DNA of 18,657 nt. Source: Spirogloea muscicola (lineage: Eukaryota > Streptophyta > Zygnematophyceae > Spirogloeales > Spirogloeaceae). The stretch is taken from positions 193,076 to 211,732 of the forward strand of contig WELB01000104.1 in the NCBI GenBank assembly GCA_009602725.1, given 5' to 3'. The number at the start of each line of letters is the position of its first letter. Position 1 is the first letter of the stretch. Of this stretch, positions 1-9,125 are shown in pieces. The translations under genes and the position numbers were made by a program. Under the pieces are notes generated by a model. It saw nothing but the letters and a program-made list of their open reading frames with translations, was not told where the DNA came from and searched no databases.

Positions 1-29
1 GGGGGGGGGGGGGGGGGGGGGGGGGGGGG
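1..29. repeat. G homopolymer at window edge
   Basis: The first 29 bases are all G. The run stops abruptly at unique sequence. It is most simply a contig-end or base-calling artefact; a genuine G tract cannot be excluded from sequence alone. Confidence 0.9.
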
Positions 30-87
30 AGCGCGAGGAGCAGCGGGAGGACAGCTTCTTCGAGAACTACGGCGCTGTTTCTGGCTG
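29..87 (+). CDS. Possible 3' part of an exon of an unidentified gene (partial)
   Basis: Just after the G run, one frame reads as a charged stretch ending EEQREDSFFENYGA, with the codon bias of the window's real exons. A weak possible donor (GCT followed by GTTTCT) sits near 87, and beyond it the frame turns into low-complexity Arg/Ala and then repeat DNA up to a stop at 422-424. I read this as the tail of an exon whose gene lies outside the window. I do not recognise the protein. It could also be a chance open frame, since only about 19 codons are visible. Confidence 0.25.
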
Positions 88-412
88 TGAGAGGGCACAG
101 GCCAGGAGGAGTGGACACGGTCTGCAAGGGCCGGAGGGGGCGACCGGGCGCGCGGCGGCGGCGGCGGCGCGACGCCGTGTCGCCCTGTGGGCCACACCCC
201 GGGTGCCCCGCCCCCCCGCGGCTCGGAGCGCGTGGGCGCTCGGCAAGCCCCCCCTCTTGGACCTCCCGGGCTGGCCAATCCCCACCATCGCCCCCGCACT
301 GGACGAGCCCCCTTTCTCTCCTTTCGTTTCCCATCTATTTCTGGGCTGCCAACCACGGCACATCGCTCTGCTGGACGAGTCTCTCAAACTCTGTTCACTC
401 TTTCTTGCCCTA

Positions 413-491
413 GACTCTGCCTGAACAATGTATCGGCCTCCATTGAATTGGCCTCCATTTCACTTCATGCGCCCCGCGCGCCTTCTCTCCT
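413..491 (+). repeat. Interspersed repeat B, copy 1
   Basis: This stretch (CTCTGCCTGAACAATGTAT, then a GGCCTCC-rich part, then CATGCGCCCCGCGCGCC and TTCTCTC) is nearly the same as 8583-8656 and recognisably related to 1331-1397. It has no coding character. A hairpin repeat A core follows about 55 bp downstream, the same order as at 1331-1600. Confidence 0.8.
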
Positions 492-534
492 CTCTGTTCT
501 TTGTACTTGGCAATTTGGCCTACATTTGTTTCTA

Positions 535-612
535 ATACATTGGATTTTCTGGGCTGGCCTCTCACAGCCACAGCCCCTCACCTGGAAGCATCCTTCTTCT
601 CCTTTCCCCGTC
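535..612 (+). repeat. Hairpin repeat A, diverged copy
   Basis: It contains TTCTGGGCTGGCCTCTCACAGCC, split by its loop, which is the diagnostic hairpin of repeat family A (stem GGCTG/CAGCC). The flanks match the family only weakly, so this is an old or truncated copy. Confidence 0.55.
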
Positions 613-772
613 AGGGTGCAGCCCTCCCCGGTGGCTCGGTGCCTTTGTGCCTTGTGTCCTGCTACCGAATGCTTTTGTCTATGTCCCCACAGCGGTCCCA
701 AGCGCTTGCTTTGCACGGCCGCGCTGGTCGCGCCCTTGCAGCAGCCTCTGGCTTGCGCAGCGGGGTTGCTTT

Positions 773-985
773 CAAAAGAAAAAGAAAGTGCTCGCCCATT
801 GAGGATAGGGGCTGGAAAAGCCAGCCCAAAAAAGAATGAACAGAGTACGAGAAGGGGGCCAGGGGAAGCGCTAAGAAAAACCAGCACACGAAGAAACAAG
901 GCAGCTACGAATCACTTAGTAGCCCCTGCTAAGCAGCCGCAGATAAGAGATGCTGGGCTCCTGGAAGTGGGTGCTTTCCCTCCCC
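773..985 (-). repeat. Hairpin repeat A, long copy
   Basis: Read on the minus strand this ~210 bp copy runs from a CTTCCAGGAGCC block through CGGCTGCTTAG, TTAGCGCTTCCCCTGG and TTCTCGTACT to the hairpin (GGGCTGG/CCAGCCC) and ends in GGGCGAGCACTTTC. The same order of blocks recurs on the plus strand at 9885-10090, so the two form an inverted pair 9 kb apart. The 56 bases 785-840 are identical to 9049-9104. The open frames that cross it are repeat-derived. Confidence 0.85.
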
Positions 986-1330
986 TCAGCTCATCTGACT
1001 TCCTACTGCTGACACGGGGTACTAAGAGCACCCTGGCTGCCTAGCCTGTGGCTCCGTCATGAACACCTGTATGCATCTGGCTGGCTGTCACAGCCGCTCT
1101 TCTCATAACAGCAGCCGCTGTGTTTCCCCGTCTGTCCCCCTTCTGGGTCGACGAGGCCCCCATCAGCACGGCTTCCCCTGCTCCGTGGTAAACGCGGCTG
1201 CAGGTCTTCTGCCCCTTCGGCCTCCCCAGCACCCGATGTCCCAGCCCTCCAGCCTGGACGAAGCCGCATGGACAGACTTCCAGCTCCTGGGCTTCATTTC
1301 CTGTAGCCCCGTCTGTTTGCACCAAGTTTT

Positions 1331-1397
1331 GCTGAACAAAGTATTGGCTTGAATGGGCTACCCTCTCGTTACAAGCGCACTGCGCACCTTCTCTCTT
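1331..1397 (+). repeat. Interspersed repeat B, diverged copy 2
   Basis: GCTGAACAAAGTATTGGCTTG, continuing through CTACCCTCTCG to GCACCTTCTCTC, aligns without large gaps to the copies at 413-491 and 8583-8656, with roughly a quarter of positions changed. A repeat A copy begins about 70 bp downstream. Confidence 0.65.
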
Positions 1398-1467
1398 CTT
1401 CAGCTCGGCAAGCAGGTGCCCGGCCAGCCCGCCGCCTCTACCGTGGTTACCAAGCTCCCATCTGCGA

Positions 1468-1600
1468 TAGTCTCGTGCATAGCTGTGTGTTTTGGCGCTT
1501 TTCGGCTCTTTGGACCTCGCCCATCCTTTTTGGGCTGGCCTTTCCCAGCCCCTACTTTCTTGGGGCGAGCCACTTCTTCGACCTTTCAGAACTTGTGTAT
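1468..1600 (+). repeat. Hairpin repeat A, copy with extended 5' module
   Basis: It starts with a 22-base stretch (1468-1489) identical to 6999-7020. It then has GGCGCTTTTCGGCTCTTTGG, the hairpin GGGCTGGCCTTTCCCAGCCC and a GGGGCGAGCCACTTCTTC tail. This copy links the 5' block seen at 7000 with the hairpin block shared by the other copies, which helps define the full element. Confidence 0.8.
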
Positions 1601-1667
1601 ACCCTTGTGCTGCCCTCCACAGACAATGCCTTACAATAGGAAGCGCTAGTTCCTTTCTCTGTACATT

Positions 1668-1712
1668 CATCTGGACTGGCCTCTCACAGCCATTGCCAAT
1701 GCAAGGACAGTG
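1668..1712 (+). repeat. Hairpin repeat A core, remnant
   Basis: CTGGACTGGCCTCTCACAGCC keeps the hairpin core of family A, but the flanking family sequence is mostly lost. It lies 70 bp after the previous copy, suggesting local tandem duplication as at 7000-7500. Confidence 0.5.
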
Positions 1713-3255
1713 GAAGGGCTATTTCTCCTCCCTTGCCATCGCGGCACGCCCTCTGCAGCGCCGACGACTGTGCGCAAGACGGGGAGAGGAGAACGAGGTG
1801 CTTTATGCGCGTGGACGTCGATGGAGGTTCGAGCCAATGCACCACCAATTCAAAGCCTTCTCTGAAAGTGGAGGCGCTGGTCCTACACACGAGGGGACCA
1901 GCAAGAGATGTTCGCACCGCAAGCGGACGGTGACATCATTGCACAACTTTAACACGGCCCACATGATACAGCTGGGCCTCTGAGAGGCTATCTTGCAAAG
2001 GACGTCATTCGGCTCGCCCTGAGGCTGACCCTCGTTTGCCACATGACTGCAAGGCCAACCTGTGGAGCATATCTACTCCATGCTCAAACAAGCACTCAAA
2101 TCTCTGCATGCTCAATGACGTCCCTTATACCAATGCTTCATGAGAAGTGGCATGAGATGTTATAGTTAGCACGGCCGGCCCGTAGAGCTTTGCTAAGGGC
2201 TTCACCATGAGATCAAGGACCTCAATGCGAGGGCGTGCTAGGCCTTCGCACACAAAGGTCCACCAGTCTTGACTGTGGCAACATCCGCAAGGCGTTGAGA
2301 GTCAGGTGAGTCAAGCTCGGCCCAAAAACCGGGTCAGGTAGGCTGTGGGTGTTTTATCTGCGAGCACTTAGATACACCTCCCTGCCTGCCAATTCAAGCA
2401 TGTCCTTACGAGCCATAGCACCCTCTCTGACGCTCTCACATTGCTGGCGATAGCAGCACCACCACTGCTGCCAGCATGCTTTGCATGCTCCGCATGGCTC
2501 TACTTCATCGAGTATTTCTGCCAATTATGAGTACCTTCACGCTTTGTGTTGTACAACACTGTCCTCTCTGATGCTTAAGAACTTGTAACATACACATTAG
2601 CTACGGCTGTTTATGGCCTTGAGCAGATAGTAAGACTCCAATGCACATCATCAAGGATGCCTGCAATAACGCAACTATCACTGTGTAGGACCTGAAGTCT
2701 TGACTTGCAACTATCATGTGGATTGAGACACCAATTGTCAACACAATGCTGACAAATCTGCGGCTGCAAGTGAAATGTAGCCTCAAGAAGGGATCCACTT
2801 TGCACATAGTTGAATGAAGTGGCTATCGTCTTCCCAACAAGCACTGTTGGTATTACTTTGTCACCTTAATAACATGCCCCTATGCTGACACTAACAGGTC
2901 AGGAATTGCACTCAAACCGAAACTAGTAGCTCTATACTATGACCAGACTCGCTTTAGCAGAGCCCCATGGTCAGTGACCTGCCAAATATCTGGCCGTGAT
3001 GTGGTCGTGAGATGACATGAGGAACAATCACTCCCCATCTTCTAATTCATGCTATACGTAGAAAGCTCAAACAAATATCTACAGCTTCTACACAGTGAAG
3101 AACTCGCACACATGCTATGAGCACGCAAAACGCCCCACTGTATACCAGCCTTGGCTGTGTTGACCTTATCTGTGGGCTGGGCCTTATAGAGAGTGGACTA
3201 ATGAGCTACTTAAATCTAGATTTGTAAGGAAGCCTACCAGCTAGTACGAGCACCT
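1713..3255. other. Lower-GC noncoding region, includes presumed 3' UTR of the zinc-finger gene
   Basis: No exon-like frame, family motif or clear repeat is visible here. Base composition falls towards 45-50% GC, well below the exons. The part next to 3256 should carry the 3' UTR of the minus-strand zinc-finger gene, but I could not place a TGTAA-type algal polyadenylation signal on that strand with confidence. Confidence 0.6.
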
Positions 3256-6200
3256 TCACACTCTGATGCGTTGACTCTCCTCAATGAGCTGGCGAACGTA
3301 CTCACGCACAATCTCGTCGCCCCTTGCAGAGCGCTTTCGATGGCACTGGAAGCAGCTAGTCCTGCACATTTGCAGGCACAGGCTCTCGTTGTTGGCCTTG
3401 GCTTGCTTAAGTAGGCCCAGCATGGGCGATTGTCCTCTACTTGCTACACACGGCTTGACTCTGCCATGTTCTCATAAGAGAACACAAGACTCCAAGATTC
3501 TCTGGTACTTAAAAATGTAGCTTGTTGAGCTGGCAAGGTAGTGTGCACAGCTGACATCTGCTGGTGTTCTGAGAGGTTCAAACCTGCGCGGAAAATTGAC
3601 GTTCTTGCAGTCCTCGCAGGCCCAGTTTCCATCCACGCCAGCCTCCGGTCTGTGATTTCCACCAGAGGTAGCATTCATAGCTGCTGGATCTCCAAACTCC
3701 TGCCAAGCAAGAGCAAGCGTCTTGCAAGGTCCACATCAGAACCCGTTTGCAGCTACTCTGATTGCGCATCGCACCCTAGGGGACTGCAGGTCTCTTTGTG
3801 CTGGCCAGCATTTGAAGAAGGGAGCCAGGAGCAGAAAGAAAGAGTAGGTGGACAGGACAATGTCAGCAGCAAGATGCGTGGCGACCTCAGGCTCACCCTC
3901 AGGTAGTCACTGGGACGGTCATGATAGTCCTCAAACGTAACAGTGCGGTGCATCATCATCCTAGACTGCCCAGAGCCCAAGAGGGGACCGCCGGGATGAC
4001 CCTTCGTGCCAATCATGCTGACAGGTTGGAGCCCAGAAGAGCTCTTGTTGATGCTGTACGGAGAGCCGGTGCCGCTCATTCTCCCGACGCCGTGCCCGAC
4101 CAGGTTGCTGCTACCTAGGAGCTGGTGGTCATGGCCAAGGGGGCTGGACGTCGCGCCGCCTCCGAGGCTACTCGAGCCCGTGTCGCCCAGGCCCGCTCCG
4201 TAGCTCGTGCTGCCCCTCCCCATGCTCCCCATGCTCGCCGTCTTGTACTGCTGCGAATTGCCCTGCCGCTCCGTGTATTGGTGCCCTCGCAGGCTCGACG
4301 CACCAGCATCCCGCGAGCCTCCATACATGGCACCGTCCACGCCGCTGCCCATGCCTGTCTGGCTGTGGCTGGGGCTGTGCCTGAGCGAGACAATCGGGTG
4401 CCCAGAGCTGCTGCTCGAGGGCCGCCCGGAGGGCCCAGCGCCGACAAGGTGGTGGCTGGCAGCAGCCTGCGCCTGCACCTGCAAGGAGTACCTCATGGAC
4501 TGCAGCCACAGCGCAGCTGCGGCAAGGCACTCTCCTGCATCGGCAATTGGGTCTGCCGACGCAGCAAAGACTGCGACCAGCTGCTCTGCCACCTTCTTCC
4601 CCTCCGCTGACGTCCTGCTCAATGCGTGGATCCGCTGAAAACATCATCAGATGCAAGCCAGCAGTCCAACTGGACGCAAGTCAAGAAATCGACGACAGCA
4701 CGCACATCCTGCACAAGAGACAAGAGCCTCAGGATCCCCCTATGAGCCACGTGCACTGCATCATCACGCGAAAAGACGGGCCAGAGTGAGGAGGCTGGGT
4801 GGCGCACGTCATGGGGGAGCGGTTGCTAAAGTAGTTCATGTCGCTTCCGGGCATGCCATGCCCTGACAACATGTAGTGCTGCTGCTGCTGCTGTTGCTGC
4901 TGCGCCGCTACAGGCGGCTGCTGGTGCTGCAAGCTGTACTTGTGTTGATGGTAGGGCAGCAGGCCCTCCGAGTCCACCGTGGGCTGGCCATCATAGCCAC
5001 CCCCCATCCAACGCTCGTACTCGGGCAGCATGCTGGACCCCACCTCGCGGTGCTGACTGATGCTGGGCCCCATACCCGGCATCAAGTGCTCAGCGACCTG
5101 CCGCACAGGCAACAGAAGAAGAAAGGTAATTGCTTATGGCTTGGAGAGGGAAGCCATAAAGAGTGCGGTTGCTTGCATAGATCGACATAGATCCTCCCTC
5201 AGATCTTGGGCTTCACTTGTGAATGCACCATGCAAGCCTCATAAAAGGCCAAGCAGCAACACAGTGACGTGGCTGACGCTATCGCCCAGGCAAAATCTGA
5301 CACACGGGCACATGACTTCTGCGGAATGGTGACTGCAGGCTGCTGCGCTTCTCTAAACTCTTTTCAATGCATGCGCATTAGCCGCTGTCATGTCTGTCAG
5401 TGCCGACTGATTGTAAGGTCCGACGGAGTCATGCAGTAGCACTGAAAGTCTGCACTGCAAGCCTGCAACAAATAAAGGCTCATGAGATTGGTCCACCTCA
5501 GGACGAAGCGGGTTTGATGGTAGTTCGCCGCGGTGCATCTTGATGGTGTTGACGTAGGCCTTGACGACTGCATCCCCCACAGGACCCCGTCGCCTCCCGC
5601 ACTTGTTGCACTGCGAAAGTAAGCAGGCCAGCGCAAGCCCGCGCCCACTTCAGGAGGCTCGAAGCAGCGGAAAGCATCTGTCACTGAGACGGCCACTTGG
5701 GCAATCTGGTAGATGTCATCAGCACATTCGCCACTGATGGTGTGCAGGTAGCTGCCGCTGTGCACGCTCAAGGACGTGTAAGCACTGCTTGTGGGCTGAG
5801 TTGCAGCAACCTGCCCACAATTGCCCGGCAAAGCACGCATGCCATGGGCGCACCCCTGGAGTGACGACGAGTCTCTCAGAGCTTTACGTCGAAAGTCTGC
5901 TCAGAGCTGACACCCTGCAGAGGCCACGGCTCTTGAAGGCTGCTCTTGCCACTCCAGAGGACGCGGGTTCGATGCCCGCCGACCTCGGTGCGGCGGGGGT
6001 AGTTCACGTTGCCGCAGGTGGACTCGTCGCAGATCCAGTTGCCGTCCTCTAGCGGCCGCGGCTGCTTCACCCGCTCGCCGCCGCCGCCCATGTGCTCCAG
6101 CATGCTCGGCACCCTCGTTGGCACCGTTGGCCTGCAGGCGGGGGGCAGAGCCGCAGCACGGCAGGCGCTTCTTCCCGTCATCGCAGACGACAGTGCTGAG

Positions 6201-6613
6201 GCGGGCAGGCGGGGCCTCGCGCGCGCAGAGCGGCCGGCCGGGGAGCGCAGGCGGCGCCGCGCCATCGAGCGAGCGCCGACAGCGCGACCAAGTCATTGCG
6301 GTGCCAAGAGGCGCTTCCGTTAGCGGCAGCGGCGGCGGCGTTAGACCTGGACAGGCGGGGGTGCTTGGCCAGCCGGTTGAGATAGTCGCTCGGGTCCTCC
6401 TCCTGCGGCGGCATCGCGGCCCCCATGGCGCGGCGCAGCGCAGCGCGGTCGCCGCCGTNGCGGCGGCGCGCGGCCCGCGGCGCGCTTCGCGGCGCGATCC
6501 ACGGTGCTGGCGCCGGTTGGGCGGGCGTTGGCGGGGGGGGAGCAACAGCCGGTGGGGCCGGTGTGCCGGGATAACCGGAGTAACTCTGCTCCACCCAGGT
6601 TATCTCCGATTGA
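3256..6613 (-). CDS. Protein with two RanBP2-type zinc fingers, likely RNA-binding (six or more exons)
   Basis: Exons with matching phases: 6613 to about 6290 (boundary unclear), ZnF1 exon ending 5984, 5610-5497, 5097-4768, 4634-3897, 3699-3584 and 3361-3256 (TGA 3258-3256). Finger 1 spliced reads NWICDESTCGNVNYPRRTE + CNKCGRRR; finger 2 reads NWACEDCKNVNFPRR + TSCFQCHRKR. Both fit W-x-C-x2-4-C-x3-N-x6-C-x2-C. The N-x-N and Arg-Arg positions are those ZRANB2-like fingers use to bind GGU-containing single-stranded RNA. After each finger comes a similar helix (GDAVVKAYVNTIK; GDEIVREYVRQLIEE). The linker is rich in Q, S, G and M, with a run of eight or nine Q near 4890. The protein should act on nuclear or cytoplasmic RNA; that is inference. 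No ATG opens the 6613 exon: the frame has a stop at 6636-6634, and ATGs at 6426 or 6414 are the first candidates. A frame change between this exon and finger 1 needs a weak intron or reflects an error near N 6460. Confidence 0.85.
4878..4903 (-). repeat. CAG/CTG triplet tract coding polyglutamine
   Basis: The plus strand has eight CTG-type triplets with one TTG interruption. On the coding (minus) strand they are CAG/CAA codons giving a Gln run in the linker of the zinc-finger protein, in a frame fixed by the flanking exon. The tract is likely to vary in length between strains. Confidence 0.9.
5134..5159. other. Perfect 9-bp inverted repeat inside an intron
   Basis: TTATGGCTT and AAGCCATAA are exact complements separated by an 8-base loop. 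They lie in the 5496-5098 intron of the zinc-finger gene, about 35 bases before the acceptor. They resemble but do not match the GGGCTG/CAGCCC hairpin of repeat A. Confidence 0.7.
5963..5979 (+). other. tRNA T-arm-like hairpin with box B match
   Basis: GCGGG-TTCGATG-CCCGC forms a perfect 5-bp stem with a 7-base loop, as in a tRNA T arm, and GGTTCGATGCC fits the pol III box B consensus GGTTCGANNCC. The 7 bases that follow have no complementary acceptor partner within 100 bases upstream, so no intact tRNA is present. It lies antisense to the start of the intron that splits finger 1. Confidence 0.45.
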
Positions 6614-6809
6614 CTGAAAATGCCTGCTTTTCGTCAGATCCGGGTTGTTGTCCGTTGCCAGCGAGCGGCGAGACGGTGCCCAGCCCACCGCAGCGGAGCC
6701 TTCCGGCCAACCGCGCCGGCTCCGGTTAGCCCGCCTCTGCTCGGCAACGCGGACGCAGCCGCCACGTGGCGACTCGTGAGGCTGGCCTCCAGGGGTTGCA
6801 GCCACTCAC
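6614..6809 (-). other. Probable 5' intron of the zinc-finger gene
   Basis: On the minus strand CGCACG is followed by GTGAGT (6809-6804), the best donor in the region, and GGCATTTTCAG (ending 6614) is a good acceptor. They define a 196-base intron. The upstream exon, from at least 6810 upwards, has no useful ATG (the one near 6889 is followed at once by TGA), so it is probably 5' UTR. Confidence 0.5.
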
Positions 6810-6890
6810 CGTGCGCCAAATGGAAGGCTGTACTCCCACGTGGCGCTCTGGGCCGGGCGCGGGCCCACTCTTCCTGACGTCAGCTTGCCG
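6750..6890 (-). promoter_or_regulatory. Promoter zone with two G-boxes and a CRE palindrome
   Basis: GCCACGTGGC (6761-6770) is a perfect 10-bp palindrome around a G-box. A second G-box, CCACGTGG, is at 6836-6843 and the full CRE TGACGTCA at 6875-6882. In plants and algae these cores are bound by bZIP or bHLH factors. They sit just upstream of, or in the 5' intron of, the zinc-finger gene. No TATA box is evident. Binding is inferred from motif only. Confidence 0.45.
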
Positions 6891-6998
6891 TCGTCACATT
6901 GGTGGCCGACACTAGCCGGCAGTTGCGACGGGAAAACGGCCGGGTCCCACCGCTCCCGCCATTTACCGCAGGCCTCAGTTGTCCCCTCCTTTCCGCTG

Positions 6999-7500
6999 TA
7001 GTCTCGTGCATAGCTGTGTGGTTTAGGCGCCTTTCGGCTCTTCGGACCTTGTCCAATCTTTATGGGCTGCGTTTCACAGCCACTTCCTCAGATTGGGAGA
7101 GCTGTTGTTCGTCCGCCCACTTATCATGCACATGCTGTTTGGAGGTTACAGAGCATCCATCTACAGACATCACAGAGAGAGTGATTCCATGTTTGCGCCT
7201 TCCGGCCATTTCAACCCTTGTTCGTTCCTTTGGGCTGGCCTCTCACAAGTTTTACCTTGGATCGTGAGAGCTGTTCCTGTTTTCACTCACTTCTTCCTTC
7301 GGGCTGGCCTTCACACTTTCAGCGCTTCTCGGCCCCTTCGGACCTTGTCAATAATTTTCGGGCTGGCTTTACACAGCCCTCGCCCCCGTCGGGAGAGCCA
7401 CGTTCTCCTTCACACGCAATGTGTTTTTCAGCACTTTCCGGCCCCTTCAATGATTGTCCATACTTTTCGGGCTTGCTTTTCACATTTCACTTTCATCACT
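6999..7500 (+). repeat. Degenerate tandem array of hairpin repeat A
   Basis: At least four units begin near 7028, 7197, 7321 and 7430, each with a CGGCCCCTTCGGACCTTGTC-like block and then the core TTCGGGCTGGCTTT.CACAG. Spacing is about 169, 124 and 109 bases. The first unit shares 22 identical bases with 1468-1489. Several units keep the hairpin stem while flanks diverge. Open frames across the array are not protein-like. Confidence 0.75.
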
Positions 7501-7894
7501 CATCTCACCACTGAGCTAAGATGCGGTAAGACTTGCTGTCCTCATATGCTTATTAGCATGAAGTAGAGATGTGCTTGCATGTGATGGTGATTACATGCCA
7601 AGACGAAGCAGACAGTCAACGGAGGACCCTGCATCAGAAGGTTCTAGTTGGAGGGGGCAGACTAGTGTTGGGGAATATGTCATCCCTGTGAGCATTCTCT
7701 TTAGTTGCACATTCGAGTCTGATGCACTAATGGTGACGTGTACAATTCTCTTATGTTGCTTGCATACCAGCGCACACCTGAGCAGCCTGTCTACGCTAAA
7801 CGCAGAAGAATCAAGGCAGGAGCACCGAGGTGTCGTTGGCCTTGAAGTGCTCATGGCAGGAATGGAACTTGGTGGGGAATAACACAGAGAAAAG

Positions 7895-7962
7895 TCCTTC
7901 CAGAAGGACTTATGGCTGTGAAGGGCCAGCCCGAAGGGAATCAACAAAAAGTGTAGGGGCCT
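7895..7962 (-). repeat. Hairpin repeat A core, minus orientation
   Basis: GGACTTATGGCTGTGAAGGGCCAGCCCGAAGGGAATCAACAAA (in blocks) is the reverse complement of the family core, with the hairpin GGCTG/CAGCC type and the usual GATTC-like 5' flank. About 50 bases are recognisable. Confidence 0.6.
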
Positions 7963-8582
7963 GATAGACAGACCATCCAGCCACACACTAGAATGGCTAG
8001 AATGGAAGGGTGCTCAAGAACGTGACACCTCTTAGTTAACAGCCGCAGAGGAGTCGCACGGCAGCAGAGGAGCCTCAAGGTAGATGAACGATAGAACTCA
8101 ATTGTTGTGCACCAGTCCGACTGAACATGAGGGCCAAGCTGGCCAGAGCGTAGGGTTGCGGTGGCGGGGTCCGCCGACGTTGGCCAAATCTGGGGCTGTC
8201 CCGCCCCGCCGCTTTGATCGTTCGTTCAAGCTGGCTGCTCCAGCAACTGCCCCTCACGGCCAAACGGCCCTGCGAGGGAGCCGCGCTCGCTCGGCGGCAG
8301 ACCGCCCGCGGCGGGCGGGCGGCCTCCTGAAGATGGAGAGAAAGTGTGCGACTGCTGATGTACAAATTGCGGCTGTAGATGCCAGCCACAAGCCAGAGAG
8401 GGGCCAGAGAGAAGAAAAGAAAGACTCTTCCACGAGAGGAAAGCCTCCAGACGGGCCGCCCCCGCTCTCACCTTGGGCATGAATAGTGGTACAGTACTGG
8501 CTTGGCCTCCTTACAGTTTCATGCGCATAGCGCGCCTACGTTCATCTTACATCTTACATGTAGCATTGTTTAGTCTGCACTC
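7963..8582. other. Intergenic stretch with a GC-rich patch and partial repeat B
   Basis: At 8160-8340 the DNA turns GC-rich (GCCCGCGGCGGGCGGGCGGCC type). Open frames exist on both strands, but none shows a recognisable domain or a convincing splice pattern. At 8495-8540 GGCTTGGCCTCCTTACAG, TTTCATGCGCATAGCGCGCC is a partial relative of repeat B. No gene is called. Confidence 0.5.
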
Positions 8583-8656
8583 GACTCTGCCTGAACAATG
8601 TATTGGCTTGAATTGGCCTCCCTTTCAATTCATGCGCCCCGCGCGCCTTCTCTCTC
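8583..8656 (+). repeat. Interspersed repeat B, copy 3
   Basis: It is nearly identical to 413-491 over about 70 bases, with the shared blocks CTCTGCCTGAACAATGTAT and CATGCGCCCCGCGCGCC. A GGCTTGAATTGG segment inside it also matches the diverged copy at 1331-1397. Part of the unit is repeated again at 8685-8705 (GGCCTCCCTCTCATTCA). Confidence 0.8.
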
Positions 8657-8704
8657 TTACAAGCAGTAAAAGAACGGGCTTGCTTTGGCCTCCCTCTCAT
8701 TCAC

Positions 8705-9045
8705 TGTACACTCCTGGTTTTCGGGTGAGGGTCACGTGCATGGCGGCGGACCGCAATGGGCGGCGCGAGCTTGGGCGGGGGCAGGGGCTCCGACGGAAGG
8801 CGCGGGGAAAGCGTCCGGCTCCCCAGGTTCTGGTGGTGCTCATCCAAAAAGGGGGCTCAAAGGGCAAAGCGGCCGTGGACGGCGATGTTTGCGGGCGGCC
8901 AGCGGCGGCTATGGAAGGCCCCAAGCGGGAACGTGGGTGGTGCCTTTGCCGGGGAACGAGGGGCGCACCGCTGCCGCAGCGGCAGCGAGATGGCTTCATA
9001 GCCCGCCCGCGGCTTTTCCGGCGATCAGGCAGGCCCGCCCAGCAG
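8705..9045. other. GC-rich island, gene content unresolved
   Basis: GC rises to about 65-70%, like the exons of the real genes, and frames are open on both strands for 80-140 codons. No domain, periodic motif or coherent donor/acceptor set is recognisable, and the frames run into repeat A at 9049. It could be an exon remnant or a CpG-island-like promoter (a G-box core CACGTG is at 8733-8738). No CDS is called. Confidence 0.4.
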
Positions 9046-9048
9046 AGA

Positions 9049-9125
9049 AAAGTGCTCGCCCATTGAGGATAGGGGCTGGAAAAGCCAGCCCAAAAAAGAA
9101 TGAATAAAGTACGAGAAGGGGGCAG
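9049..9125 (-). repeat. Hairpin repeat A, near-identical copy
   Basis: The 56 bases 9049-9104 match 785-840 exactly, including the GGGCTGG/CCAGCCC hairpin. The following ACGAGAAGGGGGC tail also matches. Such identity in a noncoding copy points to recent spread or gene conversion. Confidence 0.9.

Noticed and set aside
187-1044. Long plus-strand open frame of 285 codons
   Set aside because: It runs through repeat B and two repeat A copies, does not start with a supported context, and has no domain; the same sequence recurs elsewhere in other frames.
1041-1670. Minus-strand open frame of 209 codons
   Set aside because: It overlaps repeat B copy 2 and repeat A at 1468-1600. The peptide shows no family motif, and part of it (GWERPAQK-type) recurs only because the repeat recurs.
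3541-4656. Plus-strand open frames opposite the zinc-finger exons
   Set aside because: They are shadows of the minus-strand coding exons, whose splice phases and finger motifs fix the true frame.
5880-5990. Intact tRNA gene on the plus strand
   Set aside because: Only the T arm is convincing. No complementary 5' acceptor strand, no clear box A and no credible anticodon arm were found.
6999-7500. CRISPR array
   Set aside because: Units are diverged, spacing is irregular and units are not separated by uniform spacers. The window is eukaryotic and no cas-like gene is present.
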